From Candidatus Anammoxibacter sp. (GTDB lineage Bacteria > Planctomycetota > Brocadiia > Brocadiales > Anammoxibacteraceae), in the NCBI GenBank assembly GCA_021777105.1, contig JAIQZQ010000129.1, forward strand, positions 32,001 to 96,000: a stretch of DNA of 64,000 nucleotides, written 5' to 3'. Both the position numbers and the translations under genes were made by a program. Under the pieces are notes generated by a model that saw only the letters and a list, made by a program, of their open reading frames with translations, was not told the DNA's origin and searched no databases. Position 1 is the stretch's first letter. The number at the start of each line of letters is the position of its first letter. This document shows positions 18,298-28,325 of the stretch, one piece after another.

Positions 18298-21200
18298 TTA
18301 ACTTAAAACATTCCTGCGGAATGAGCTGTTCAGGGATGGGGAGATGATTGATTCGTAATCTTCAAGCCTGGCTACGAGCGACCCTTTGTTGTCTATGAAA
18401 TCAATGTCGGCCGTGGCTGATTTTGAGTCCGACTTGTTGACGTTGATTACCACGCGCGTTCCGTCAATCGGCATCGTCCTTTTGTATTGGCGGTATTTGC
18501 CGGCAAAGCACGGCAGGGACCCGTCCTGATATTTGTCAAAACACCAGAGTATCATTAACTGGAAACTGCAATCAACCGCTAGGGGATCGGTGAGCCATTT
18601 GTTTCTTAAAGGCGTGTTTATCCATTTGTCCGGCGTTGGGGCTGATTTAACTATTGCCGAGATGCCGTTTTCACCGCAATTCTCAACCTGCTCTATTCCA
18701 TGGAAATCCTTGCCGTGAAACAGTATCTCCTCATATATCGTGTTTGATTCGCGGTTGTATTCGCCGTAAACATCGGCGCGTTTTGTTAAACTATTGCCCA
18801 GTATTTTGTCCACCAGGATAATTTGGGTTGATGAGTGAAGTATTTGAGCGTTATTTGCCCCAATGCTTTTTAACTCGACCGGCGCGCAGTAGAAGCCCTC
18901 TTCATTTCTAACGGCTTTTCCTGTTAAAAATTGGAGGTTTATAGTTTCAGACTGTTCCAGGGTTACACCTTTCAGCATGCGCATATCATCGAAACCGTAA
19001 AAAAGCAGACCCGGGTTTTCATGCAACGCGGCCTGGGCCGACCACTCAATCATCATTGCCATTGGCAGCACTGCGCGGCTGTCAATTACATGCGAAAGCA
19101 AAAATGGGTGAGCTTTGACGTTTAATGCAATCTCAAACGCAAGGTTTTTGTCGCTTTTAACTGAAACTCCGGCGCTTTCAGTTCTGTTTTGACTGCCGTT
19201 GCGGCCCATAACAACCACTTCAACCGGGCCGTCCGCTTTTGTGAGCATCTCGCGCACAAGATATTCGGCGCCCGCGTCAGGTTCAATAAGTTCGACATTT
19301 TCATTTTTAAATATCTTTTTTAGAGACGGCGTGACCATGCCCCCGTCCCACGGCCCCCAATTTACGGAAACCACTCGGCACGCAGGCCGCATGCGCGACT
19401 GCTGTTGCGCGATCTTGTTCAACGCCTCGTTTGCCACTGCGTAATCAACCTGGCCTATTCGTCCGTATCTGCCTGTAAATGATGAAAACAGGGCTATGCA
19501 TTTAAGGTCGTCATTCTCTAAAACATTGAGCAGGTTTAACAATCCGGTTACTTTGGTAGCGTAAACGCTGTCGAACTGCTCTTCGGTTTTCTCTTCAATC
19601 AATCGGTCGGCAAGCACTCCCGCGCCGTGAATCAGGCCGTTAATGGTTCCAAATTTTGAGCGAATGTTGGCAATGGTTGATTCAACCGAATCTGCGTCTC
19701 TAACGTCAACCGATTGATAAATGACCTGTGCTCCCGCTTCTTCCATCTCCGCGATGTTGTTCAATATTTCGCGGTTGGCAATTAACGTCTTATATTGCTC
19801 CTCAACCTGGCGCGGCAATATCTGTTTGCCCGCGTTTTGAATAATAGCTTTTTTCAACCCGGCTTCATCTGTTTGCGTTGCGGCCCAGGCAGGCTCATCT
19901 TCGGGATATTTGCTTCTGCCCAGCAGTATTAGAAGGGGTTTAAACTCTTTAGCAAGGGCCACGGACACTTTTGCGGTCACGCCTCTTGCTCCTCCGGCGA
20001 CGATTATAACGTCCTTGCGGTTTATTTGAGACACAACATCGCTATCCAGAATGTCCTGATGTCTCAGCTCCAGCGCATTGCGGCCGGTTTTTGATATGCC
20101 GACTTCAATCAGATTATCAATAAACAGCTCATTTACTATAGTTAATGCTGTTTGCTTGTTGTTTTCAAGATTTGACGAGACGTCCAGCGCCTTGCAGTGC
20201 ACTTCGGGCCATTCGTGCCGCGCTGTTTTAGACAGCCCGGCAAGCCCGCCCGATATCGGGTATGACTTAGGCATTAAACCGTTTAAGCCAAACTCTCCAT
20301 CCATGCGGGTAACAGTGGCAAACAAGGCTCCGCCGTTTTTGCCTGAGTTGCGCAACCCAACCGCCGCAACCTGCAACAATTTAAACGCCGATTTCAGAAA
20401 CCCCTCGTCAACAGGGTCGGCGGGCGCCACAATTATCAGCCCTGCGAGATCATCCGATTTTCTATTACTGCCTGCTTCCGTTATTGGTATTAAAACAGGT
20501 TGATAGCCAAGCTGTCGCAATTTTAATGTTATCTCCGCGGAAAGGTTGGTAGAGTCGTTGGTTACCCAGATTTCAGCGCCGTCTCTTAATGAAAACGCGT
20601 TATCCTGATCGTTGCCGTTTAGTCCCACCGGGCAGAGCACTCGTCGTTCAATGGCGGTTACTCCCTCTTCCGGCGCATTTTCAATCTCTTCATTAATTTC
20701 AGGTTTGATGTCGTCCTTGATTTCCGTTGCAACGGCAGGTTGTGTTTTCTCTGTCGGTTCAATTGCCTGTTCCACATCGGTTGCGGCGCTATCCGGCGAC
20801 GCGGTTAGGAATTCAGCGATCTGTTTCAATGTGTTCAATGTTCCCATATGCTCGGGTTTCACTTCCGGAGCGTTGGGCAGTTTATCCTGCAATGCCGATA
20901 ATATCTCTACCCTTTTAATTGAATCAATTCCAAGGTCGGCGTCTAGATTCATATTGATATCAATCATCTCTGCCGGGTAGCCTGTTTTCTCGGCAACCGT
21001 ATCAAGCAATGCATCCAGCGTTTTGTCAAAACCGTTGTCCGGCGCTAAATTTTGAGCGGAACTCTCAATGCGCGGTTCCGCGGGCTCCTGAATGGCCGCG
21101 GTTTGCGTTTCGCCTGAGTCCGGGACGGAAATAAAGTCAATTATTTTGCGCAAAGTGCCGAGCGTTCCCATATGTTCCGGCTTGACTTCAGGCGCGTTGG

Positions 21201-24200
21201 GCATTTGTTCCTGCATTGCGGACAATATTTCCACGCGTTTGATTGAGTCGATGCCGAGGTCCGAGTCAAGGCTCATGTCAAGGTCAAGCATCTCTGATGG
21301 GTATCCTGTCTTTTCGGCAACCACTTTAAGCAATATTTCCTGAACCTGTTCCGTGTTTTTGCCGGCATGGGCCGTGGTTGCCTCTATCTTCTCCGTTGGT
21401 CTTTGAATATCCGGAGCTTTTGTTTCCTCTGTTGAAACGGAAATAAAGTCGATTATTTTGCGCAAAGTGCCGAGCGTTCCCATATGTTCCGGTTTAACTT
21501 CCGGCGCATTGGGCAACTGATCCTGCAATGCGGACATAATCTCCACGCGTTTAATCGAGTCGATGCCTAGGTCCGAGTCAAGGCTCATATCAAGGTCAAG
21601 CATTTCAGATGGATACCCTGTCTTTTCAGAAACCACTTTGAGCAATATTTCCTGAACCTGTTCAGTGTTTTTGCCGGCGGCAGGGTCGGTTGATTCCATC
21701 TTATCCGCGGGCTTGTGAATGTCCGGCTTTGCAACCTCGGGAGCGTCTGCTTCCCCGGTAGAGACTGAAATAAAGTCGATTATTTTGCGTAATGTGCTGA
21801 GCGTTCCCATATGTTCCGGTTTAACTTCCGGCGCGTTTGGCAACTGATCCTGCAATGCGGACATAATCTCCACGCGTTTAATTGAGTCGATGCCGAGGTC
21901 TGAATCAAGGCTCATATCAAGGTCAAGCATTTCAGATGGATACCCTGTCTTTTCAGAAACCACTGCCAGCAATACTTTGCCGATCCGCTCTTTTTCAACC
22001 AGATTGGTTTTGGCGGCCGGTTGGGGTTTTGGTTTTTGAGGCGCGGGTTGCGCTTTCGCGTCTACAACCGGCTCGCTCTTTTGAACAACATTTTCTGTTT
22101 GTTGAGGCGCCCTGGTTTCAACTATATGTTGAGGTTGTGTTTGAGGCGTTTCCACTTTTTGCGGCTGAATGGGCTTTGGCGCAACGTTTAATGCGTTATT
22201 TACAATTGATTCCTGTTGGACGGCGCGCAAAGGCTCGTTTTGAGCGCTTGTCCCGGGCATGCCAAACAATCTGCGCTGCTGGTCAATTAAATCAGACAAG
22301 GTTTTTTGCGAATTATTCTGGTTTACAAGGAATTGTTGATGCAATTTTGCCGTTTGTTCCTGCATGCTTTGCAACGTCTTCATATTCTCGGTGGTTATCC
22401 TGAACATCTCATTTATTGAAGCTTTGTCAACGTTGGAGATTTTTGGAGCCTGTAATTTGTCCGGTTGACTCATGTTGGTTGCGGCGTTGATGTTTGACGT
22501 TGATTCGGTTTTGCCTGCAACCGGCGCTGAAGCCGGCAATTTGGCGGGCCTGTTCATGTCCGCTGGTTTGTTAGCGCTCGCCCTTGATTTAGCAATGCCT
22601 GTAACCGGAGTTGAAGCCTGCTGTTTAGCCGGCTTGTTTATGGCGGCGGATTCGTTAATGTTTGGTTTTGATTCAGCGGCGGCAATTTTCGTTATTGGTT
22701 TTGGCGGGCGTTTCTCTTTAGGCTTGACATAATTTGCGCCGCAAATAGGCAGAGCAATGGATGGTTTCTTATCCGTTTTATCCGTAACGTTTAACCGGGC
22801 CGCGCCTTCGTTCCATTTTGTCAAATCCACATCGTATCCCAATGTTGCCAGACGGGCCAATGTTGACGCCAGGTCAACTATTCCTGAATTCGCGCCTGAA
22901 GAGGCGTCCATCGAAAACGCGTCATGCTCACTGCCGTCCATAATTGCGTCCACCAATCCTGCAATCTTGTTGCCCGGCCCAACTTCCAGAAACGTAGTCA
23001 CGCCAAATTCGCTCATATTTTTAATCTGTTTGATAAATTCCACGGGGGAAACAAGTTGTTCCGCAAGCGCTTTGCGGGCCATTTCAGCGTCATACGGATA
23101 TTGTTGCGCGGTTTTGTTTGCAAAAACAGGCGTGTTCGGAGTGGTAAAATTCGCATCCCGCAACTCTGCGCTGAACTTCTCAACGGCTTTAGCCATAAGA
23201 GGACTGTGCGATGCCATTGAGACGGGCAAATGTTTGCGCCTTATGTTCATTCCGGCAAACACATCGCCTATCTTTTTTATCATTTCAAGCGGGCCTGAAA
23301 TCACGGTCTGCTCGGGCGAGTTCTTGTTTGCCACTACAAGGTTCAGATTCTCTTTTTCAATCATTTCCGTCAGACGGGCCTCGTCCGACCAGACAGCCAT
23401 CATTGCCCCTTCAGGATCGTTGCATTCGGACATCAATTTGCCCCTGACTTTTGCCAGTTTGTAAAACGTCTGCGGGTCAAAGGCGGAGGCCGCGCATAGC
23501 GCCGTCAACTCGCCGAAACTGTGGCCGGCCAGCGCGTCGGGTTTTACTCCGAAATATCTAAGAGTGTCAAACATTCCCAAACTTACCGCGCCGATCGCGG
23601 GTTGTGAAATGTTTGTTATGTTCAACCTCTCTTCATTGTTTTTAGTGGTTTCAGCGTCAAACGAGCGGGGCGGATAGATATAATTGGATAAAATTTGAGA
23701 CTCTTCGGCCTGGGCGCCGTCTGAAAATACGGTGTTAGCGTCCGTCAATGTCTTTTGCATCTGCGGAAACTGGCACGCCAGGTCCCGTTGCATCCCCGGA
23801 TATTGCGAGCCCTGTCCTGAGAAAACGATTCCAAGTTTGCCTTTTTCCGTGTTTTGCGAAAAGTAAACGCCTCCGGGAGCGCTCCAGCTCTTTTTATCCG
23901 GTTGTTTTTCAAGCATATCAAGCGCGTTGTTTATGGAGCGGTTAACATCCGTCTTTCCGTTTTCAATAACCATTATCAGGCGGCAAGCCTGTTCAATTGA
24001 AAAGCCCGCGCGCGACTCGGCGGCTGTTACAGCAATGTTTTTAATTGAGAAACCGGACGCAAAGCTTCTTAATCTGTTTTTAAGTTCATGTATGTCCTTA
24101 GCTCCGAATGGAACAATCTCGATATTTGCGTCCCAGTCAATCGCGCTTTTTTCCTGTTCATATTCCTCAAGCACGCAATGGAAATTGCTGCCGCCAAAAC

Positions 24201-25572
24201 CAAACGCGCTAACAGCGGCCCTGCGCGGCGCGCCGTTGGCCAGCCATGGCTGCGATTTTGCGTTTACATAAAATGGAGTTTCATCTTTAGCCAACTCGTC
24301 AATAGGGGAGTCAATCTTGATTGAAGGGGGAAGGGTTTTGTTTCTCAGCGCCATTATCACTTTAATTAATCCCGCAATGCCCGCAGCGGCTTTTGTGTGG
24401 CCGATTTGCGATTTAACCGAGCCCAACGCGCACCATGTGCCTGCGTTGCGTTGTTCGCGGTAAACATCCGTTAACGCGCCTAACTCCGAAGCGTCCCCAA
24501 CTTTTGTGCCCGTGCCGTGCGCTTCTACCAGCCCGATAGTGTCGGGAGTTACCCCGGCCTGTTCATATGCATTTCGCACTGCCCTGGCCTGCCCGACCCG
24601 GCTCGGCACGTAAACCGCGTTTCCCTTGCCGTCGCTTGACGTGCCCACTCCGCGAATAACCGCGTAAATATTGTCGTTGTCGCGCTCGGCGTCCTCAAGC
24701 CTTTTTAAAACCACCATGCCGATTCCTTCGCCAAGTATGGTGCCGTCGCTGTTTTGGGCAAACGGTCTTGCGTCGCCGGTTTGCGAAAGCACGTGCGTCT
24801 TGCTGAAACACATGAACATGAATATATCGTTAAACGTGTCGACCCCGCCGGTTATCACCATATCGCTGCGTCCGCACGTTAACTCAAGCATCGCCATATG
24901 CAAGGCGCTTAGAGAGCTTGCGCATGCCGCGTCAACCACGCAATTTGTGCCGCGCAGATCAAGCCGATTGGCTATGCGGCCCGCCGCCACATTGCCCAGC
25001 AATCCCGGAAACGAGTTCTCCTGCCACCCAACATACGAGTCTGAAATTCTTTCAACCACGTCATTCGCCACCTTATCGTCAACCCCCGCGTCTTTTAACG
25101 CCCTTCTCCATGCGGGATGGCTCAAACGCGCGCCAAGCGGTATGACCAATTCAAGTGTGCCGGTTACGCCAAGTATGACGCTTGTCTTATTTCTGTCAAA
25201 TTCTTTGCTTTCCCAATATCCCGCGTCCTGCAAAGCGCGTTTGGCCGTGACAAGCCCCAACAACTGCGACGTGTCCGTGGCCTCCACCGCGTTTGGCGTA
25301 ATGCCGAACTCCAGCGGATTAAAATCAACCGGATTTATAAACCCTCCACGCGTAGTGTACGTGTGGTCGGGTGAATTTGGATCGTTGTCAAAATAATCCT
25401 CTTTTTGCCAGTGCGTCGGCGGAACTTCGGTAATTGAATCAGCACCGTTCTTTATATTTGTCCAATATTCGTGAAGATTGTCAGCTTTTGGGAAAATGCA
25501 TGACATTCCGATCACTGCTATTGATGTTGAAATCGCCTTATCATTGGATCGTAACTCATTTTCTTGCGTCAA
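18298..25572 (-). CDS. pfaA-like: PfaA-like polyketide/PUFA-type synthase: KS-AT-4xACP-KR-DH
   Basis: 2,424 residues. KS (about 15-460): catalytic Cys in DAACASSLSA (near 212), His in EAHGTGT and GHTKAAAG. AT (about 585-930): GQGSQYPGM and GHSFGEL (Ser near 682). A Gln/Pro/Ala-rich linker follows, then four ACPs, each with LGIDSIKRVE; the pantetheine Ser lies near 1226, 1336, 1441 and 1546. KR (about 1855-2110): GGARGVT and YAVANEALNK. A C-terminal hot-dog dehydratase-like part has AHPFLLSHVIDSRAVLPM (near 2156). This is the domain order of PfaA, the first subunit of iterative polyunsaturated-fatty-acid and related secondary-lipid synthases. The start is TTG with AGAGG five bases upstream. 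Partner subunits PfaB/PfaC and a phosphopantetheinyl transferase are not in the window; the PfaD-like enoyl reductase lies upstream. The product is probably a long-chain lipid, identity unknown. Confidence 0.95.
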   Translation of the reverse strand: MTQENELRSNDKAISTSIAVIGMSCIFPKADNLHEYWTNIKNGADSITEVPPTHWQKEDYFDNDPNSPDHTYTTRGGFINPVDFNPLEFGITPNAVEATDTSQLLGLVTAKRALQDAGYWESKEFDRNKTSVILGVTGTLELVIPLGARLSHPAWRRALKDAGVDDKVANDVVERISDSYVGWQENSFPGLLGNVAAGRIANRLDLRGTNCVVDAACASSLSALHMAMLELTCGRSDMVITGGVDTFNDIFMFMCFSKTHVLSQTGDARPFAQNSDGTILGEGIGMVVLKRLEDAERDNDNIYAVIRGVGTSSDGKGNAVYVPSRVGQARAVRNAYEQAGVTPDTIGLVEAHGTGTKVGDASELGALTDVYREQRNAGTWCALGSVKSQIGHTKAAAGIAGLIKVIMALRNKTLPPSIKIDSPIDELAKDETPFYVNAKSQPWLANGAPRRAAVSAFGFGGSNFHCVLEEYEQEKSAIDWDANIEIVPFGAKDIHELKNRLRSFASGFSIKNIAVTAAESRAGFSIEQACRLIMVIENGKTDVNRSINNALDMLEKQPDKKSWSAPGGVYFSQNTEKGKLGIVFSGQGSQYPGMQRDLACQFPQMQKTLTDANTVFSDGAQAEESQILSNYIYPPRSFDAETTKNNEERLNITNISQPAIGAVSLGMFDTLRYFGVKPDALAGHSFGELTALCAASAFDPQTFYKLAKVRGKLMSECNDPEGAMMAVWSDEARLTEMIEKENLNLVVANKNSPEQTVISGPLEMIKKIGDVFAGMNIRRKHLPVSMASHSPLMAKAVEKFSAELRDANFTTPNTPVFANKTAQQYPYDAEMARKALAEQLVSPVEFIKQIKNMSEFGVTTFLEVGPGNKIAGLVDAIMDGSEHDAFSMDASSGANSGIVDLASTLARLATLGYDVDLTKWNEGAARLNVTDKTDKKPSIALPICGANYVKPKEKRPPKPITKIAAAESKPNINESAAINKPAKQQASTPVTGIAKSRASANKPADMNRPAKLPASAPVAGKTESTSNINAATNMSQPDKLQAPKISNVDKASINEMFRITTENMKTLQSMQEQTAKLHQQFLVNQNNSQKTLSDLIDQQRRLFGMPGTSAQNEPLRAVQQESIVNNALNVAPKPIQPQKVETPQTQPQHIVETRAPQQTENVVQKSEPVVDAKAQPAPQKPKPQPAAKTNLVEKERIGKVLLAVVSEKTGYPSEMLDLDMSLDSDLGIDSIKRVEIMSALQDQLPNAPEVKPEHMGTLSTLRKIIDFISVSTGEADAPEVAKPDIHKPADKMESTDPAAGKNTEQVQEILLKVVSEKTGYPSEMLDLDMSLDSDLGIDSIKRVEIMSALQDQLPNAPEVKPEHMGTLGTLRKIIDFISVSTEETKAPDIQRPTEKIEATTAHAGKNTEQVQEILLKVVAEKTGYPSEMLDLDMSLDSDLGIDSIKRVEILSAMQEQMPNAPEVKPEHMGTLGTLRKIIDFISVPDSGETQTAAIQEPAEPRIESSAQNLAPDNGFDKTLDALLDTVAEKTGYPAEMIDINMNLDADLGIDSIKRVEILSALQDKLPNAPEVKPEHMGTLNTLKQIAEFLTASPDSAATDVEQAIEPTEKTQPAVATEIKDDIKPEINEEIENAPEEGVTAIERRVLCPVGLNGNDQDNAFSLRDGAEIWVTNDSTNLSAEITLKLRQLGYQPVLIPITEAGSNRKSDDLAGLIIVAPADPVDEGFLKSAFKLLQVAAVGLRNSGKNGGALFATVTRMDGEFGLNGLMPKSYPISGGLAGLSKTARHEWPEVHCKALDVSSNLENNKQTALTIVNELFIDNLIEVGISKTGRNALELRHQDILDSDVVSQINRKDVIIVAGGARGVTAKVSVALAKEFKPLLILLGRSKYPEDEPAWAATQTDEAGLKKAIIQNAGKQILPRQVEEQYKTLIANREILNNIAEMEEAGAQVIYQSVDVRDADSVESTIANIRSKFGTINGLIHGAGVLADRLIEEKTEEQFDSVYATKVTGLLNLLNVLENDDLKCIALFSSFTGRYGRIGQVDYAVANEALNKIAQQQSRMRPACRVVSVNWGPWDGGMVTPSLKKIFKNENVELIEPDAGAEYLVREMLTKADGPVEVVVMGRNGSQNRTESAGVSVKSDKNLAFEIALNVKAHPFLLSHVIDSRAVLPMAMMIEWSAQAALHENPGLLFYGFDDMRMLKGVTLEQSETINLQFLTGKAVRNEEGFYCAPVELKSIGANNAQILHSSTQIILVDKILGNSLTKRADVYGEYNRESNTIYEEILFHGKDFHGIEQVENCGENGISAIVKSAPTPDKWINTPLRNKWLTDPLAVDCSFQLMILWCFDKYQDGSLPCFAGKYRQYKRTMPIDGTRVVINVNKSDSKSATADIDFIDNKGSLVARLEDYESIISPSLNSSFRRNVLS

Positions 25573-25925
25573 TTTAACCTCTTGGTCTATAACTTAAAAA
25601 AAGCATGCGGATTTGTAACTGTTTGTGCTCGCTTATTGCTTAAAAAAATAATCGCCTATTATAGTTGTTAAGAACCGTTAAATCAACCAATTTGGCTTTT
25701 TAATTGCGTCAAAAATGATATATTTTATCCTTTTCAAAATAACCGAAGGGTTTACATAATCGGATTATGTCCAGAGCTTTGCCTGTGCGCTGTTTATAAG
25801 GCTATTTGAGAGGTAAAACAGGCCTGCAACGATTTGAAATAAAAAGGAAAATATATAGCGGTTTTTTGGGAAAAATAACGTTTTTGTGAGGAAATTTACA
25901 AATTAGAAGCAAAAGCGATATCCGG

Positions 25926-26110
25926 CGTCCAGTATCCAGTTAAAAAACCAGAAATTACCAAAATAGCCTGAAAGGCTTAAAATATAATAGCCCAGGGCCG
26001 GCGAAGCGCAACCCAGGGTATCCAGTATCCAGCCTTCGCTCCGCTCTCCGTGCTTTTATCCAGCATCAAGCAGCCGCGCAGCCGGCATCCAGCACCAAGT
26101 ATCCCTTTAT
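25926..26110. repeat. Mixed repeat: degenerate heptamers (CCAGTAT) and CCCAGGG palindrome
   Basis: Words GTCCAGTATCCAGT (25928-25941), a palindromic AGCCTGAAAGGCT plus AGCCCAGGG block (25964-26022), then further 7-mers (TATCCAG, CATCAAG, CATCCAG) running into the 3' end of the pfaD-like gene. The rest of the 490-bp gap before the synthase is A/T-rich; no gene or clear promoter is seen. Confidence 0.7.
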
Positions 26111-27739
26111 CCTATCCAATTCCAAAGGCGCAACGCGAAAAACATTTGATGGAAATGAAAAACCCTGCAACCGCAAGGCATTAAGCCGTTGATTAACCAC
26201 CGCTCCAAACAAAAGGTTAAAAGCAACCTCCGCCACATTGCGGTTTTTGAAATCTTCCAGAAACGAGCCCTTGACCCACTCGTTAAAAGCCCCCATTGCC
26301 GGTCCGCACCACACCTGATAATCAAATTTTCTTGCCGGATTTCCGGAATTTGCCCAGCCCGAACTTTGGCCCAGATACCATCTGAATATAAGCGCTAACT
26401 TGTGTTTTGGGTCTGAATCCGCCTTTGTGATCTGGCGAGGATTGCTGTTTGCGAAAAATTGGCAAGTCTGCGCCCATATATTGTCCAGTGAATCGCAAAA
26501 ATATTTGCTCTCCAACATCTCCCGGTCACTCGCCGGAATAGAGTCAACCCCGTCGTAATCGCAATAAAGCTCGTACAATTTAGCCGCCCGCATGGGAAAC
26601 ATTGTGCCACGTTTTAAAACCTGCACCTTTACCCCCATCTCAAACATGTCCGCCGCCGGCGCCATGGCAATGTCCGCCTGCCTTGAGTTTGCCAGCATTT
26701 CGCGCACAACATCCGACGTGCCCGCTTCAATGCAAGATTGATTCACCGTGCCCGTAACAACATACGCCGCGCCCATTGAGAACATAGCCGCCACTGCCGA
26801 GGGCGAAGCCACTCCGCCCGCCGCGCCGACCCTAAGCTCCTGTTTATAGCCGTATTGCGACTGCATCTGCTCCTTTAAAGCCAGAAAAGCCGGCAAAAGC
26901 GTTACCGCGGGCCTGTTGTCCGTATGTCCGCCCGAGTCCGATTCAGCCGTCACGTCATGCGCCATGGGAATCTCGCGCGCAAGATCAGCCTGTTCGTTTG
27001 TTATCGCGCCGGTTGCCGTAAGCTCCTTTAAAAATTTGTCCGGCGGAGGCGCAAAAAATTGCGTTGCCACCTCAACTCTTGATGCCTTTGCAATTATGCG
27101 GTTAGGCGTAACAATCTCGCCTTGCGCGTCCCTGTAAATGCCTGAAACCCGGTATTGCACAACCGGCAAAGTCAAACCAAGGTACGCCGAAGCCTCAACC
27201 AGCCTTATATTTCGCCTTAAATAGAGATCAACCACCGCAGCCTCGTGATCCGGCTCGTTTGGACTGTGTATCAGATTAAAACCAAAAGGAATAGAGCCTT
27301 CCATTTTTTCCACACGGTCAATAGCCGCCTCAACCTTGTTAAGCGAAAGCCCGGCTGCCCCAAAAAAGGCCAACATCCCGTTTTTTCCCATCGCTTCCAC
27401 AATATCGGTGGAACATATGCCGTTTGCCATGCTTCCGCCAAGCATAGGATATTTTAAACCGTATGTTTGGCAAAACGAACAGTCTCCAAGGTCTTCCATG
27501 CGCATTGAAGGCGCATAACCCAATATCGGCAGCGCCTTATCGTCAAACGGATTACTTTGCCCAAAAAAGGCCTCCCCGCCCTCAACAATAGCCGGAGAGC
27601 CGTTTTTATCAACAACATATATATCTGAATTGACGCGCAAAAACGCCTCGAACATTTCGCGGCCGTCCATAATAGCAGCATCCGCCGAGTCACGCCGCCA
27701 ACCCCTTGTTTTTCGTGAATTTGATAATAGTTTGATCAT
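26066..27739 (-). CDS. pfaD-like: PfaD-like enoyl reductase (FMN TIM-barrel)
   Basis: 557 residues of the PfaD/nitronate-monooxygenase-like family. Typical motifs are GGSMANGICSTDIVEAMGK, AFFGAAGLSL, the flavin-site segment ESDSGGHTDNRP, RVGAAGGVASPSAVAAMF, GAAYVVTGTVNQSCIEAGTS and RAAKLYELYC. In PUFA-type synthases PfaD supplies the trans-acting enoyl reduction. It is transcribed in the same direction as the PfaA-like gene and precedes it by 490 bp, the reverse of the usual pfaA-pfaD order. ATG at 27739 is chosen over a GTG 15 bases upstream; neither has a clear ribosome site and the leader consists of dispersed repeat DNA. The last dozen codons (YLVLDAGCAAA) are formed from heptamer-repeat sequence. 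Confidence 0.92.
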   Translation of the reverse strand: MIKLLSNSRKTRGWRRDSADAAIMDGREMFEAFLRVNSDIYVVDKNGSPAIVEGGEAFFGQSNPFDDKALPILGYAPSMRMEDLGDCSFCQTYGLKYPMLGGSMANGICSTDIVEAMGKNGMLAFFGAAGLSLNKVEAAIDRVEKMEGSIPFGFNLIHSPNEPDHEAAVVDLYLRRNIRLVEASAYLGLTLPVVQYRVSGIYRDAQGEIVTPNRIIAKASRVEVATQFFAPPPDKFLKELTATGAITNEQADLAREIPMAHDVTAESDSGGHTDNRPAVTLLPAFLALKEQMQSQYGYKQELRVGAAGGVASPSAVAAMFSMGAAYVVTGTVNQSCIEAGTSDVVREMLANSRQADIAMAPAADMFEMGVKVQVLKRGTMFPMRAAKLYELYCDYDGVDSIPASDREMLESKYFCDSLDNIWAQTCQFFANSNPRQITKADSDPKHKLALIFRWYLGQSSGWANSGNPARKFDYQVWCGPAMGAFNEWVKGSFLEDFKNRNVAEVAFNLLFGAVVNQRLNALRLQGFSFPSNVFRVAPLELDRIKGYLVLDAGCAAA

Positions 27740-27754
27740 AATTAAAGCAACCAC

Positions 27755-28160
27755 AGATTACACAGATATAAAAATCAACCACAGTCAGTAGGTTGGGTAG
27801 AGCATCGCGAAACCCAACATTCCGTTATAAAAACAAAAGCAACCACGGATTTCACGGATATAAAAGCAAAATCAACCACAGATTACACAGATTACACAGA
27901 TAAAAGCTATAAGCTAAATACCACAGATTTCACAGATTATAAAACAAAAGCAAAAGCTTATTAACCACAAATATTCCCAAATCTACACTAATTTAAAAGC
28001 AAAAAACAAAAGCAACCACAGATTTCACAGATTAAAACCAAACCAAATCCGACGCGGGTAGGGGATGGCTTTAGCCTCCCTTTTAATGATTCAATTAAAA
28101 AAGCAGAAGCAACCACGGATTTTACAGATTTCGCAGATTTTTATCAAAAAAGCCTCTAAA
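27755..28160. repeat. Dispersed repeats ACCACAGATTTCACAGATT, several copies
   Basis: At least seven copies or partial copies of AACCACAGATT(A/T)CACAGATT, separated by A-rich spacers (AAAAGCAAAAGC), fill this 800-bp gap together with a family D unit at 27788. No gene is supported. Further copies lie at 28350-28385, 29170-29245 and 29385-29510. Confidence 0.85.
27788..27820. repeat. Repeat D: GTAGGTTGGGTAGAGCAT...ACCCAACAT
   Basis: A 33-bp imperfect palindrome (TTGGGT and ACCCAA arms). Copies lie at 30938-30970 and 58315-58347, and an inverted diverged copy at 37536-37566. Confidence 0.85.
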
Positions 28161-28274
28161 AACTAGCAGATATTAGAATAATAACGGCCAAAATTCAAGT
28201 CTTTTATAACTATTGAAAGGATGATTAAAACGTGTGTTAGTTTGCGGTTGGCGGAAAATTGATAAAAAATATAA

Positions 28275-28325
28275 AGCATAGAACACGAATGGCGCAGACG
28301 ACACGGATTGGCGCGGATTAAAAGC
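28275..28325. repeat. Repeat C, inverted copy (AACACGAATGGCGCAG...)
   Basis: Reverse complement of the AATCCGCGCCAATCCGTGTC / ATCCGCGTTCTATGCTTTT family. Plus-orientation copies lie at 29968, 31805, 35605, 58400, 59990, 61750 and 62064. Confidence 0.75.
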
